Of a DNA stretch of 64,000 nt, positions 15,962 to 24,789 are shown piece after piece. Numbering within the stretch: position 1 is the first letter of the stretch; each line of letters starts with the position of its first letter. This stretch comes from Leptospira kanakyensis. GTDB taxonomy: Bacteria > Spirochaetota > Leptospiria > Leptospirales > Leptospiraceae. The position numbers and the translations under genes were made by a program. Location of the stretch: the NCBI RefSeq assembly GCF_004769235.1, contig NZ_RQFG01000016.1:186001-250000 (forward strand), read 5' to 3'. The notes beneath the pieces were generated by a model, which saw only the letters and a list, made by a program, of their open reading frames with translations, was not told where the DNA came from and ran no database searches.

Positions 15962-16597
15962 GTGAGACTAACGGACATCCCTTCTGTAACTTCTGTTTTG
16001 AACCGGATGGAATCCCTTTCCAAACTTTCAGAAAACCCCAAATCTCTCGTTTCCTTTCCTGATGTTTTAGAGAAGGAATGGAACCGGTCGAGAACACAAG
16101 AAGTCCTTCCTACAAATATTACAAATGCCAAACCAGGGGAAATCTCCCTCCCCTTCCCAGAAACAACGGGATCTCAATCTCCTACTTCCAAACAAACAAA
16201 TGCAATGCCCAAATCCAACGATATTTTGGAAACCATTGAGTCCATTGCAAAATCCCAAGGGATGGATCCTAACCTAGTGAAGGCGATGGTCAAAGCAGAA
16301 TCGGGATTCAAACCAAAAGCAGTTTCCCCGAAAGGTGCTATGGGTCTCATGCAACTGATGCCGGAAACTGCAGAATCTTTAGGAGTGAATGATCCCTTCA
16401 ATCCGGAAGAGAATATCGGTGGTGGGGTAAAATTTCTAAAGGGGCTTATGAAAGAATTCAAAGATCCGGAAAAGGCAATTGCTGCTTACAATGCAGGACC
16501 CGGTGCAGTAAAACGTTACAAAGGCATCCCTCCTTACGAAGAAACACAAAAGTACGTAAACAAAGTGAAACGATACTATAAAGACTTTAGTTCATAA
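15962..16597 (+). CDS. Lytic transglycosylase (SLT domain)
   Basis: The start is GTG at 15962; an upstream ATG at 15911 runs into a stop. The C-terminal domain (about residues 95-205) has the SLT motifs: catalytic Glu in VKAESGF, then GAMGLMQLMP, and AIAAYNAGPGAV. It cuts peptidoglycan glycan strands to give anhydro-muropeptides. The N-terminal 90 residues are a polar, Pro/Ser/Thr-rich linker with no evident signal peptide, which is unusual and may mean export by another route. The gene follows the response regulator by 51 bases. Confidence 0.88.
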   Translation: MRLTDIPSVTSVLNRMESLSKLSENPKSLVSFPDVLEKEWNRSRTQEVLPTNITNAKPGEISLPFPETTGSQSPTSKQTNAMPKSNDILETIESIAKSQGMDPNLVKAMVKAESGFKPKAVSPKGAMGLMQLMPETAESLGVNDPFNPEENIGGGVKFLKGLMKEFKDPEKAIAAYNAGPGAVKRYKGIPPYEETQKYVNKVKRYYKDFSS

Positions 16598-16613
16598 AAG
16601 TTTTTAACAGTTC

Positions 16614-17945
16614 TTAATAGAAAGTTAAGTAACCAAATTTTTTCTGTAAACTAGCTGTATAAAGATCAAATGGGCGTTTGGTGGGAATCTCAAGCCATGC
16701 CTCGTCTACTTTTTTTACAATAAAATTTAAACTCTTCTCATTTCGAATCTTTTCTGCTGTGGTTCTTTGGATGAGAACATCATCTTCACTGATGGGAACA
16801 ATTGCAAAAGCTCTCGAATTCCTTCGAAAAAGACCAGATTTTTGGACTAATTGGATGTCTTGGTTCCAAATTCCATCCACATACAAAAACGATTTATCAG
16901 AAACAGTTTCTTCTCGCATGTATTTGGTTTTGGTTCCCGTTTGGAAATAAAAGGCAAAAGAAAACTCTTTTGGTAAATAGATAGGATCTGATTTTAAAAT
17001 AAGAGCTTGGCCAAAAGCTTTGGTTAGATTTTTGGATTGGAGTTCCCAAGGTTCTTTGTCCGAAGCATTTAGATTTTTGAATATAAAATAAATGGAAACC
17101 GCGATGGAAAGAACCACCACAACTGATGCGGTGATGGTGTTTAGTTCTTTTTCAGTTTTTAATAAGATATGCCCGATCCCTAATACAACTAGTGGCAAAA
17201 GAATCAGAAGTGCTGATGAGTACCACGTTTTGAATAAAAACCCAATGGAGTTTTGTCCAAAAAAATCTGAATAGGAAAAGTAAATGAGAGAAAGGATAAA
17301 AAATCCAAGATACCCTAATAAAAATAAAAAAGGTACATTTTTCTTTTTATAAAACACAGATGTTTTTTGAGCAGCTTTCCTAGATCCACGGATTCCCGTA
17401 AAAATCACAAAGAATGTAAATCCCAAATAAAACATGATGAAACTAGAAAAGAAAGCAAGAGCCGTAAACGTAGGAAAAATCAGAAGGTCAGTCATCTTTT
17501 CTAACCGGAAGGTCAAAAAAACTAAAAGTAAAAATACAAGGCAAAGTGTTTCCGTAAAATAGGAAGTAGGAAATCCATAAGAAAAAGGTAAAAAAGCGGC
17601 CAGATAAACCAAAAGATAATGGTTTCGTTTCCACTCTGTGGAGCGAAGGAGTAACATAAACAAATGTAGGAAAAGGCTGTAAAAAAGTCCGGCTAACACA
17701 AGAAAGGATGGAATATAATTCATCCCAAAGAGTTTTTTCCATGCCACCACAAACCAGATGGCAAGAGGTTCCCGGGTGGAAACAAGTCCCCCCTCTTCCG
17801 TGGCTGACTTAATATTGGCCAAAAATTCCCATTCCGTTTCTGTTGTAGGGAAAGGTCTAAAATAAGAGAACAGAGCAAAGCCCAAACTTAAGAGTAAGAT
17901 GCTAAAAAAGAAAGGAAGTGGTGAAAAAGGTTTTGGGTCTCGCAT
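16614..17945 (-). CDS. Polytopic membrane protein, possible GT-C-type glycosyltransferase
   Basis: The 443-residue protein has about ten membrane helices over residues 12-300 and a soluble tail of about 135 residues. An outer loop after the first helix contains TTETEWEFLAN and STREPLAIWF, in the place where GT-C transferases carry their catalytic acid. No full DxD or similar motif is certain. The C-terminal domain has LYVDGIWNQDIQLV. The family is unknown; a glycosyltransferase or polymer-handling role is a guess from topology. It is convergent with the transglycosylase, 16 bases apart. Confidence 0.7.
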   Translation of the reverse strand: MRDPKPFSPLPFFFSILLLSLGFALFSYFRPFPTTETEWEFLANIKSATEEGGLVSTREPLAIWFVVAWKKLFGMNYIPSFLVLAGLFYSLFLHLFMLLLRSTEWKRNHYLLVYLAAFLPFSYGFPTSYFTETLCLVFLLLVFLTFRLEKMTDLLIFPTFTALAFFSSFIMFYLGFTFFVIFTGIRGSRKAAQKTSVFYKKKNVPFLFLLGYLGFFILSLIYFSYSDFFGQNSIGFLFKTWYSSALLILLPLVVLGIGHILLKTEKELNTITASVVVVLSIAVSIYFIFKNLNASDKEPWELQSKNLTKAFGQALILKSDPIYLPKEFSFAFYFQTGTKTKYMREETVSDKSFLYVDGIWNQDIQLVQKSGLFRRNSRAFAIVPISEDDVLIQRTTAEKIRNEKSLNFIVKKVDEAWLEIPTKRPFDLYTASLQKKFGYLTFY

Positions 17946-18046
17946 CTTGGAAAAGGCTCAAATTGCCTAGTCCTGTATAAATTTTTAGGTGAAAATATTC
18001 CAGAAGATTTTCAATTATACATAGAATTTATAAAACGAGGCAAATA

Positions 18047-20065
18047 ATGTCCGCCGAAAAAAAAGAATACCTTCTCGTGGACGAGAATGGACAGGGAAAA
18101 CCTGACAAACCATGGATTTTTAGGACCTATGCTGGGCATACGAATGCAAAAGCCTCCAATGAGTTGTACAGAAAGAACCTTTCTAAAGGCCAAACAGGGC
18201 TTTCCATTGCCTTTGATCTCCCAACCCAGTGTGGTTATAGTTCCGACCACGAAGTATCACGTCCAGAAATCGGAAAGGTGGGAGTTCCTATCAATTCACT
18301 GGAAGACTTTCGCATTTTATTCGACCAAATCCCGATTGAAGAGATGAACACTTCCATGACCATCAATGGAACTTCCATGTGGTTACTTTCGCTATATGTT
18401 GCCCTTGCAGAAGAACGTGGTGTTCCTCTAGAAAAACTAAACGGAACCACTCAAAACGATCTCATCAAAGAATATTTAGCAAGAGGGACTTACATTTATC
18501 CTCCGAAAGACTCCATGAAAATCATCGTGGATATGTATGAGTATTCTTTACACAATATCCCAAAATGGAACCCATCTAACATTTGTTCTTACCATTTACA
18601 AGAAGCTGGGGCAACTCCTGTTCAAGAACTTTCCTTTGCACTTGCCACAGCCATTGCTGTGTTAGATGCCATCAAAGAAAGAAATTGTTTTTCTGATGAC
18701 GAATTTGAGCAGTGTGTGGGTCGAATTTCCTTCTTTGTAAACGCTGGAATTCGTTTTGTAGAAGAGATGTGCAAAATGCGCGCCTTCACCGAGATGTGGC
18801 AAGAGATCACGACAGAACGTTACAAAGTAAAAACTGCTAAGTACCGAGTGTTCCGATATGGAGTGCAGGTAAACTCTCTTGGACTTACGGAAGAACAACC
18901 AGAAAACAATGCATGGAGAATTCTCATCGAGTCTCTTGGTGTGACACTTTCTAGAAATGCAAGATGCCGTGCCCTCCAACTTCCTGCTTGGAACGAAGCA
19001 TTGTCCTTACCAAGACCTTGGGACCAACAATGGTCACTTCGTTTGCAACAAGTTCTTGCTTATGAAACAGACCTTTTGGAATACCCAGACATCTTCGAAG
19101 GATCCAAAGTCATTGAATCCAAAGTTAAGGCTCTCAAAGAAGAAGCAAAACTTGAAATTCAAAAAATCGTAGATATGGGTGGAGCCCTCGTTGCCATTGA
19201 AAATGGTTATATGAAATCTCAACTTGTGAAATCACAGACAGAGAGACTTTCTAAAATCAATTCCAATGAACTTGTGATCGTTGGTAAAAACAAATGGACT
19301 GACGGAATCAAATCTCCACTGATGACTGACTCTGATGGTGGAATTTTCAAAGTAGATCCGAAATCCGCAGAACAAACATTAAATGTTCTTGGAGAAGCAA
19401 AATCTCGCCGTAATGCCGATCTTGCTAAAAAGTCATTAGAAGACTTAAAACAAGCTGCCAAAGACGGAAAAAACCTAATGCCATTCTCCATTGCTTGTGC
19501 CAAAGCACTCGTCACCACAGGGGAATGGGCAGACGCACTTCGCGAAGTGTATGGGGAATACAACCCACCAACCGGTGTCGATGGACAAAAACTCTTTTTG
19601 TCGGACGATAAAGTTTCTACAGTTCGTGGAAAAGTAGAAGCCTTTACCAAGGCAAATGGACATAGACCAAAAATCGTTGTGGGAAAACCAGGACTTGATG
19701 GTCACTCCAATGGTGCGGAAATGATTGCTGTTTCTGCAAAACACAGTGGTTTTGATGTGATTTATTCAGGGATTCGACTCTCTCCTGAAGAAATCGTACA
19801 ATCTGCAGTGGAAGAAAATGCCAATGTGATTGGACTCTCTATTCTTTCTGGTTCTCACAAAGAAATCGTAAAACAGTTGTTTGATGAACTAACACACTAC
19901 AAGGCAAAAATCCCTGTTGTGATAGGCGGAATCATTCCTGAATCCGATTTTGATGAACTGAAAAAAATGGGAATTCGAGAAATCTTCACTCCAAAAGACT
20001 ATGATCTTATGTCGATTATGGAAAAAATCATCGACATTGTATCTGTCGAACCTGCCCTCGTTTAA
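18047..20065 (+). CDS. Ethylmalonyl-CoA mutase-like B12-dependent mutase
   Basis: The 672-residue protein is a one-chain acyl-CoA mutase: a TIM-barrel substrate domain (about residues 20-500) and a C-terminal cobalamin domain with DGHSNGA (near residue 550), which supplies the base-off His ligand. The text KPWIFRTYAGHTNA, LPTQCGYSSDH, NTSMTING and YHLQEAGATPVQELS resembles MeaA/Ecm, which converts ethylmalonyl-CoA to methylsuccinyl-CoA in the ethylmalonyl-CoA pathway, more than classical methylmalonyl-CoA mutase. The start has GAGG 5-6 bases upstream. The MeaB GTPase follows. Substrate is an inference. Confidence 0.88.
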   Translation: MSAEKKEYLLVDENGQGKPDKPWIFRTYAGHTNAKASNELYRKNLSKGQTGLSIAFDLPTQCGYSSDHEVSRPEIGKVGVPINSLEDFRILFDQIPIEEMNTSMTINGTSMWLLSLYVALAEERGVPLEKLNGTTQNDLIKEYLARGTYIYPPKDSMKIIVDMYEYSLHNIPKWNPSNICSYHLQEAGATPVQELSFALATAIAVLDAIKERNCFSDDEFEQCVGRISFFVNAGIRFVEEMCKMRAFTEMWQEITTERYKVKTAKYRVFRYGVQVNSLGLTEEQPENNAWRILIESLGVTLSRNARCRALQLPAWNEALSLPRPWDQQWSLRLQQVLAYETDLLEYPDIFEGSKVIESKVKALKEEAKLEIQKIVDMGGALVAIENGYMKSQLVKSQTERLSKINSNELVIVGKNKWTDGIKSPLMTDSDGGIFKVDPKSAEQTLNVLGEAKSRRNADLAKKSLEDLKQAAKDGKNLMPFSIACAKALVTTGEWADALREVYGEYNPPTGVDGQKLFLSDDKVSTVRGKVEAFTKANGHRPKIVVGKPGLDGHSNGAEMIAVSAKHSGFDVIYSGIRLSPEEIVQSAVEENANVIGLSILSGSHKEIVKQLFDELTHYKAKIPVVIGGIIPESDFDELKKMGIREIFTPKDYDLMSIMEKIIDIVSVEPALV

Positions 20066-20095
20066 GAACGAAAAGCAGTTTCTACTTTTATCCTT

Positions 20096-20138
20096 CTTCC
20101 ATTGTGGATTTTTACGAATCTACAGTGGAAGATCCACT
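20096..20138 (+). other. Two alternative hairpins between mutase and meaB genes
   Basis: The segment 20096-20110 pairs with 20117-20131 (stem of about 15 with G-T wobbles). The downstream AGTGGA (20124-20129) can instead pair with TCCACT (20133-20138). The two structures exclude each other. A T-rich tract follows (20144-20160). This could be an attenuator or a transcript-processing site, but the evidence is only the fold read by eye. Confidence 0.4.
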
Positions 20139-20175
20139 ACCCTAATTTATTTTATGTTTTTAATGGCAACCACCC

Positions 20176-21165
20176 TTGATTGATACCCAAGAATCATTAT
20201 CCCAACTGGTTTCTGAGGCACTACTCGGCGAAAAGTATCCAATTGCAAAAATCATTTCAAAAATTGAGACGGAAAAAAATTTAGAATTTCGTGAATCCTT
20301 ATTCCATGAACTTTCAATTCAGAATCCGGATTCCAAAGAAGGACTTACAATTGGGATCACAGGAACACCAGGTGCCGGCAAATCCTCGTTACTCGGCGAG
20401 CTTTGTAAACTTTTTTTAGATTTTGCACCCAATAAAAAAATGGCTATTGTTGCCATTGACCCTTCTTCCAACGTCAGTGGAGGGTCCATTCTCGGTGATC
20501 GAACAAGAGTCACTCTTCCGAGAAGAGACACTCGTATTTATTTTAGGTCCCAACCGTCCCAATTGGAACTGGGAGGACTCAATCCTTACACCTTTCATGT
20601 CATCCGTTTCTTAAGAAGAATTTTCGATTACGTATTTGTGGAAACAGTAGGAATAGGCCAAAACGAAATTTCAGTTTCTCTTATTTCCGATTTATCCTTT
20701 CTTGTGATGCAACCTCTAGGTGGTGATCAAGTTCAATTTATGAAGTCAGGGATTATGGAAGTTCCAGAGGCATTTATCATCAACAAATGTGATGAAGAGT
20801 CTTTGGCAAATTCTAGTTATTATATGTTAGAATCCACTTTGGAATTCATCAAAGATATCCTTCCTGACCAGTCCCTTCCGCCTATCTTCAAAACTTCGGT
20901 TACCAAACGAAAAGGAATCGAGGAACTATTAAACTACATTTTAAATTACCAAAAACGAAAGGATAAAAATACAGAAACTCTCACCCAACTTATGCAGTGG
21001 ATTCGGAATGAATATGGCAGATGGGGAATCTCCATTTGGGAAGAATTGGAATCTTCCAAATGGAACCAGGCTGTGAAACGAAATCCACTGGGTGGGATTC
21101 AGAAATTAAAGTATGAAGAAGAAGAACGTAAAATCGTTTCACTCATCCAAACAAAAATCAAATAA
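20176..21165 (+). CDS. meaB: MeaB/ArgK-type G3E GTPase, mutase chaperone
   Basis: MeaB loads and protects adenosylcobalamin mutases. The 329-residue protein has the Walker A site GTPGAGKSS (near residue 61), the switch region DPSSNVSGGSILGDRTRV, and the NKCDE base-recognition motif. It begins with TTG at 20176; the nearby ATG at 20163 is out of frame. It lies 110 bases after the mutase gene and is probably its partner. Its stop overlaps the next convergent gene by eight bases. Confidence 0.9.
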   Translation: MIDTQESLSQLVSEALLGEKYPIAKIISKIETEKNLEFRESLFHELSIQNPDSKEGLTIGITGTPGAGKSSLLGELCKLFLDFAPNKKMAIVAIDPSSNVSGGSILGDRTRVTLPRRDTRIYFRSQPSQLELGGLNPYTFHVIRFLRRIFDYVFVETVGIGQNEISVSLISDLSFLVMQPLGGDQVQFMKSGIMEVPEAFIINKCDEESLANSSYYMLESTLEFIKDILPDQSLPPIFKTSVTKRKGIEELLNYILNYQKRKDKNTETLTQLMQWIRNEYGRWGISIWEELESSKWNQAVKRNPLGGIQKLKYEEEERKIVSLIQTKIK

Positions 21166-21580
21166 GGACTTTTAAAAAAACCTCTGGGATGGGGCAGGGT
21201 TTTCTTTCCGCATAATCAAAAAATACAATGGCTGTTTTGGCTCTCGCAATTTCTTTTCCCCCATTTTTATGGGTAATCACATAAACCATTTCCAAAGATT
21301 TTTTGGACACATTGTCCACAAAAAGTTGCATCATTAAATCATCTGGGAAAAAGGCCTCTGATTTATAAACAATGGCCACATCCGATACCACAATCCCCTT
21401 CCCTTCTACATTGATTTCTGTCCATCCATGCGAATGGAAAAACCGGGCTCGGCATTCATGGGTTAAGGTCAATATGGCATCATGAGCAAGATGGCCTGCG
21501 AAATTAATATCCGAGATTCGAACACTTAAGTCCGTAGAATAAATTTGTTTTTCTGGAATATCGATAGAAATTCTAGCCAC
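21158..21580 (-). CDS. Hotdog-fold acyl-CoA thioesterase
   Basis: The 140-residue protein resembles the 4-hydroxybenzoyl-CoA thioesterase family. It has VRISDINFAGHLAHDAILTLTHECRARFF, in which the D/N-x-x-G-H pattern marks the active site. It would hydrolyse acyl-CoA; the substrate is unknown. The start overlaps the glpD stop by one base, so it is the last gene of the reverse operon. It is convergent with meaB. Confidence 0.85.
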   Translation of the reverse strand: MARISIDIPEKQIYSTDLSVRISDINFAGHLAHDAILTLTHECRARFFHSHGWTEINVEGKGIVVSDVAIVYKSEAFFPDDLMMQLFVDNVSKKSLEMVYVITHKNGGKEIARAKTAIVFFDYAERKPCPIPEVFLKVLI

Positions 21581-23220
21581 TAGTCAACATACCATTTGTA
21601 TCTTTCATCAACTAACTTAGATTCTTCTTTCAAACGATCTGCATTCCAACCTAATGTTTTTGCGATTTTTTTGTCTAACCTAGTTCGTTCTAAAGGATCA
21701 AGCGTCCCTACAGTACCAACTCCAGACCTTCTAAAATAAAAATCTGTTAAATGAAAGATATCTTCATGGATTACCATAGATTCAACTTCTTCTTCATAAT
21801 AGATCTCTCCATTAGGGATCCGGTAAGAATCCTTACCTTCCAAGGATAAAATCTTCCAAGAGCCGCTACCATAACGACGTGCCAATGTTTCTAACTTCAC
21901 ACCTGAAACTTTTGGATACTTAAATTGTAATTCATTTACTAGTTCTTTTAAACTTTGGTATCGTCCACCTAGTAGTGGCGTAAATTTGGTGGCACAAGGA
22001 GATTCAGTCCCTTTGGAATAAATATCTATTGCATTCACTAAACTTTCTGCAACGGCTCGACTGGTAGTATATTTTCCACCTAACGCCGAGAAGAATCCAG
22101 GGAATCCTTCTTTTTCATAATGAAAGATTTCGGATTTTCTCGAAGCAGAATAAGTCCCTTCCGTACTTCCTGGATCTTCCACTAGTGGACGGAGGCCACC
22201 GTAATAATAATCCACATCTTTTAAAGTGAGTTTTGCAAAACCAAAACTATAATTCACTTCATCTAATAGATCTACAAGTTCGGATTGTTTGACTTTGAAC
22301 GCATCTGGATCATCGTCGTAAGCAGTATCCGTGGTTCCTACAATGGTTTTACCACGCCATGGAATGACAAAAAGATGAGACCCATCTCTTTTGGATAACA
22401 CGACACATTCATTTCCACAAATGTTTCTGACTACCGCATGGATCCCCTTGGAACGAACGAGTTTTTTCTCTGCTGTGACACCCGTCATGGATTCGATCAC
22501 ATCTGCCCAAGGACCTGCTGAATTCACAACAACCTTAGTAGAAACTAAAACCTTTTTTCCTGTAAGGGAATCTGTTAACCCAACCGTATAACCACCGCTA
22601 TTTTGCTTTTTTAAGGTAGTGACTGCCAGGTAGTTGAATGCATGAGCACCCTTTTCCTTTGCGGATAAAATAAATTCCGTTGTATGTTTTTCTGGATTGG
22701 GATTGGCATAGTCGTAGTATTGAAAACTCCCTTTCAAGGATTTTCTATCGAGTCCTAAAACTTTGTAAATGGTTTCTCCCAAAGAGTTCCATCGGTACCT
22801 GGGCAATCGAACATCGGCATCGATCTCCTCATTACGATCAAAGGAAAGGGCATTGTATAGTTCCATTCCCAAAAATAATTGGATCCGTTGGAACCAGGAA
22901 CGAATTGGGATGATAAATCCCATAGGTCTTACTGCATGAGGAGAAATTTTTGCAAGGTATCGTCTTTCAGAAAGTGATTCACGAACTAATCCAAATTCTA
23001 AATTCTTTAAGTACCTAAGTCCACCATGAATGAGTTTAGAAGTGGCTTGGCTCGTTCCAGATGCATAATCATTTTTTTCTACAAGTAAACAATTGTATCC
23101 GCGGAGAGTTGCATCCCAAAGAACATTCGCTCCCGTGATCCCACCGCCGATGATAATGATATCATATTCTTCTTTTAAATTTTTTAGACGTGAACTTTCA
23201 TTTTTTGTAATTTGTTTCAT
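21580..23220 (-). CDS. glpD: Glycerol-3-phosphate dehydrogenase (FAD)
   Basis: The enzyme oxidises glycerol-3-phosphate to dihydroxyacetone phosphate and passes electrons to quinone. The Met at 23220 (MKQITKNESSR) is preferred; a frame to 23301 would overlap the upstream gene. The FAD motif is DIIIIGGGITGANVLWDATLRG, followed by SGTSQATSKLIHGGLRYL, a glpD signature. The length of 546 residues fits. The gene starts four bases downstream of the lipid kinase stop. In this operon the product may feed DHAP to the AGPS-like enzyme. Confidence 0.93.
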   Translation of the reverse strand: MKQITKNESSRLKNLKEEYDIIIIGGGITGANVLWDATLRGYNCLLVEKNDYASGTSQATSKLIHGGLRYLKNLEFGLVRESLSERRYLAKISPHAVRPMGFIIPIRSWFQRIQLFLGMELYNALSFDRNEEIDADVRLPRYRWNSLGETIYKVLGLDRKSLKGSFQYYDYANPNPEKHTTEFILSAKEKGAHAFNYLAVTTLKKQNSGGYTVGLTDSLTGKKVLVSTKVVVNSAGPWADVIESMTGVTAEKKLVRSKGIHAVVRNICGNECVVLSKRDGSHLFVIPWRGKTIVGTTDTAYDDDPDAFKVKQSELVDLLDEVNYSFGFAKLTLKDVDYYYGGLRPLVEDPGSTEGTYSASRKSEIFHYEKEGFPGFFSALGGKYTTSRAVAESLVNAIDIYSKGTESPCATKFTPLLGGRYQSLKELVNELQFKYPKVSGVKLETLARRYGSGSWKILSLEGKDSYRIPNGEIYYEEEVESMVIHEDIFHLTDFYFRRSGVGTVGTLDPLERTRLDKKIAKTLGWNADRLKEESKLVDERYKWYVD

Positions 23221-23224
23221 GGTA

Positions 23225-24151
23225 TTAACATTTGATAGGCAACACTTTTGGTAAAACTTTGAAATGGGCAGGAAGTTGGCCCATATTTTCACCATCCACA
23301 TCGATAAAAACGTCTTCCTCAGACTCAGCAGTTAACTCAGTGATTTGTTTAGAGATGACTTTTGAATCATCAGACAATTTTCCCCGATACAAATATCCAA
23401 ACTTCCTAAGGGTTTCCATCACTGTTACATCTTGAATTGCAAGAAAATCCATTTTCCCATCATCCAACTTTGCTTTGGGCGCAAACCACATCCCTCCACC
23501 AGCATACTCGCCATTTGCACAAACAATAAGGCGACATTTATTAGTGATTTTTTCGAATTTAGAAAGTGTAAGAGAAATCTTTTTGTTCGTGTAAGTAAAT
23601 AAACAGAGAAAGGAGTACAATAAAAAAACACCTTTCCCACCTATGATGGAAGCAAGCCTTGATCTATTGACTTTATAAACGACTTCACCACCCATTCCAA
23701 CATCTGCCAAATTTAAACATAGATAATTACCCTTTGTTTTGTCAGCTTTGGTGTAAGTGACTGCAATCAAATCAATGATTCTTTCTTTGCCTTCCAGAAT
23801 TTGTTCCAGTGCTTTGATTGGATTTTTCGGGACTTTAACAGTTTTAATAAAATCGTTTCCTCTTCCTGCAGGAATCGGACTAAAGATAACATTTTTATTG
23901 ATTAATTTCCCGTTTTCGAAAAGTCCATTGATGATATTAGAAAATGTTCCATCACCACCAATCCCAACAATCCAATGAAACCCTTGTTTTACGGATTCAT
24001 TGGCAATGTCACGAGCGGCTTTCTCTTTGGTTGTGGCTTCAAATTCATAAGGGATTCCTTTTTTTTGTAACTCCGGTTCCACCCGTTTCCAAACTTTTGC
24101 AGAAAGACCTCCGCCGGATACAGGATTTAGAATCACTTTCATCTTTTTCAT
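23225..24151 (-). CDS. Diacylglycerol/lipid kinase family protein
   Basis: The 308-residue protein has the LCB5/DagK signatures NPVSGGG near the N-terminus and GIGGDGTFSNIING (near residue 63), which bind ATP and catalyse lipid phosphorylation. A further basic region and LDDGKMDFLAI follow. It may phosphorylate diacylglycerol or alkylglycerol. The start overlaps the TetR stop by one base, so expression is coupled. The exact lipid is unknown. Confidence 0.88.
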   Translation of the reverse strand: MKKMKVILNPVSGGGLSAKVWKRVEPELQKKGIPYEFEATTKEKAARDIANESVKQGFHWIVGIGGDGTFSNIINGLFENGKLINKNVIFSPIPAGRGNDFIKTVKVPKNPIKALEQILEGKERIIDLIAVTYTKADKTKGNYLCLNLADVGMGGEVVYKVNRSRLASIIGGKGVFLLYSFLCLFTYTNKKISLTLSKFEKITNKCRLIVCANGEYAGGGMWFAPKAKLDDGKMDFLAIQDVTVMETLRKFGYLYRGKLSDDSKVISKQITELTAESEEDVFIDVDGENMGQLPAHFKVLPKVLPIKC

Positions 24152-24789
24152 CAGGTCTCTCCTTTATTTCCAGAAAACAGCCCATAAAATAATACATGTT
24201 CAATTGTTTCTAAATAGGCTTTTTCACTTTTAATTTCATTTTGAAAATGCCCTTCCAGAATCACTTCCACAGCACCGCGAATCATACCCCAAGCCACTGC
24301 GACGTTGGGATAAGTTCCTCGGGAATTAATTAAGTTTTCTTGTTTTGCCTGTTTATAGATTTTTTCTAAAAGTGTTAGGCGGTTGGTTCTTTCATCCGTT
24401 AAAAGTTTACGCATGTCTTCAGAAACGTTATTAATGTTTAAGTTCACTCCGCATTGCCTAGCAACAACATACATATGGCGATCACCCAAACAATGATCGA
24501 TGTAAGCCCTGATTGCTTTTCTAGACATTTCAATCGCAGACGGTTCATCAAAAGATTTTTCCAAACGTGTACGAAGACGTACATAATCTTCATACTGGAT
24601 TCTTGCCATCAAATCATCTTTACTTTTGAAGTGGAGATAGATCGTTCCCCTCCCTATCTCCAATTGTTTTGCAATATCATCCATCTTAACAAGAGATGGA
24701 TGTTTGGTTCTAAATAGTTCAATTGCACAGTTGAGAATATCTGATTCTCTTTGTGCAAACTCACGTTTTTTCCTTTCAGAAACACCCAT
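24151..24789 (-). CDS. TetR-family transcriptional regulator
   Basis: The 212-residue protein has an N-terminal DNA-binding domain with helix-turn-helix MDDIAKQLEIGRGTIYLHFKSKDDL (about residues 36-60). The C-terminal ligand domain is helical. It sits inside an operon of lipid genes, so it probably controls them in response to an acyl or lipid ligand. It overlaps both neighbours by one base. Confidence 0.9.
   Translation of the reverse strand: MGVSERKKREFAQRESDILNCAIELFRTKHPSLVKMDDIAKQLEIGRGTIYLHFKSKDDLMARIQYEDYVRLRTRLEKSFDEPSAIEMSRKAIRAYIDHCLGDRHMYVVARQCGVNLNINNVSEDMRKLLTDERTNRLTLLEKIYKQAKQENLINSRGTYPNVAVAWGMIRGAVEVILEGHFQNEIKSEKAYLETIEHVLFYGLFSGNKGET

Noticed and set aside
19219..19650. 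Reverse frame of 143 residues inside the mutase gene
   Set aside because: The forward frame has clear mutase motifs throughout; the reverse frame has no ribosome site or known motif.
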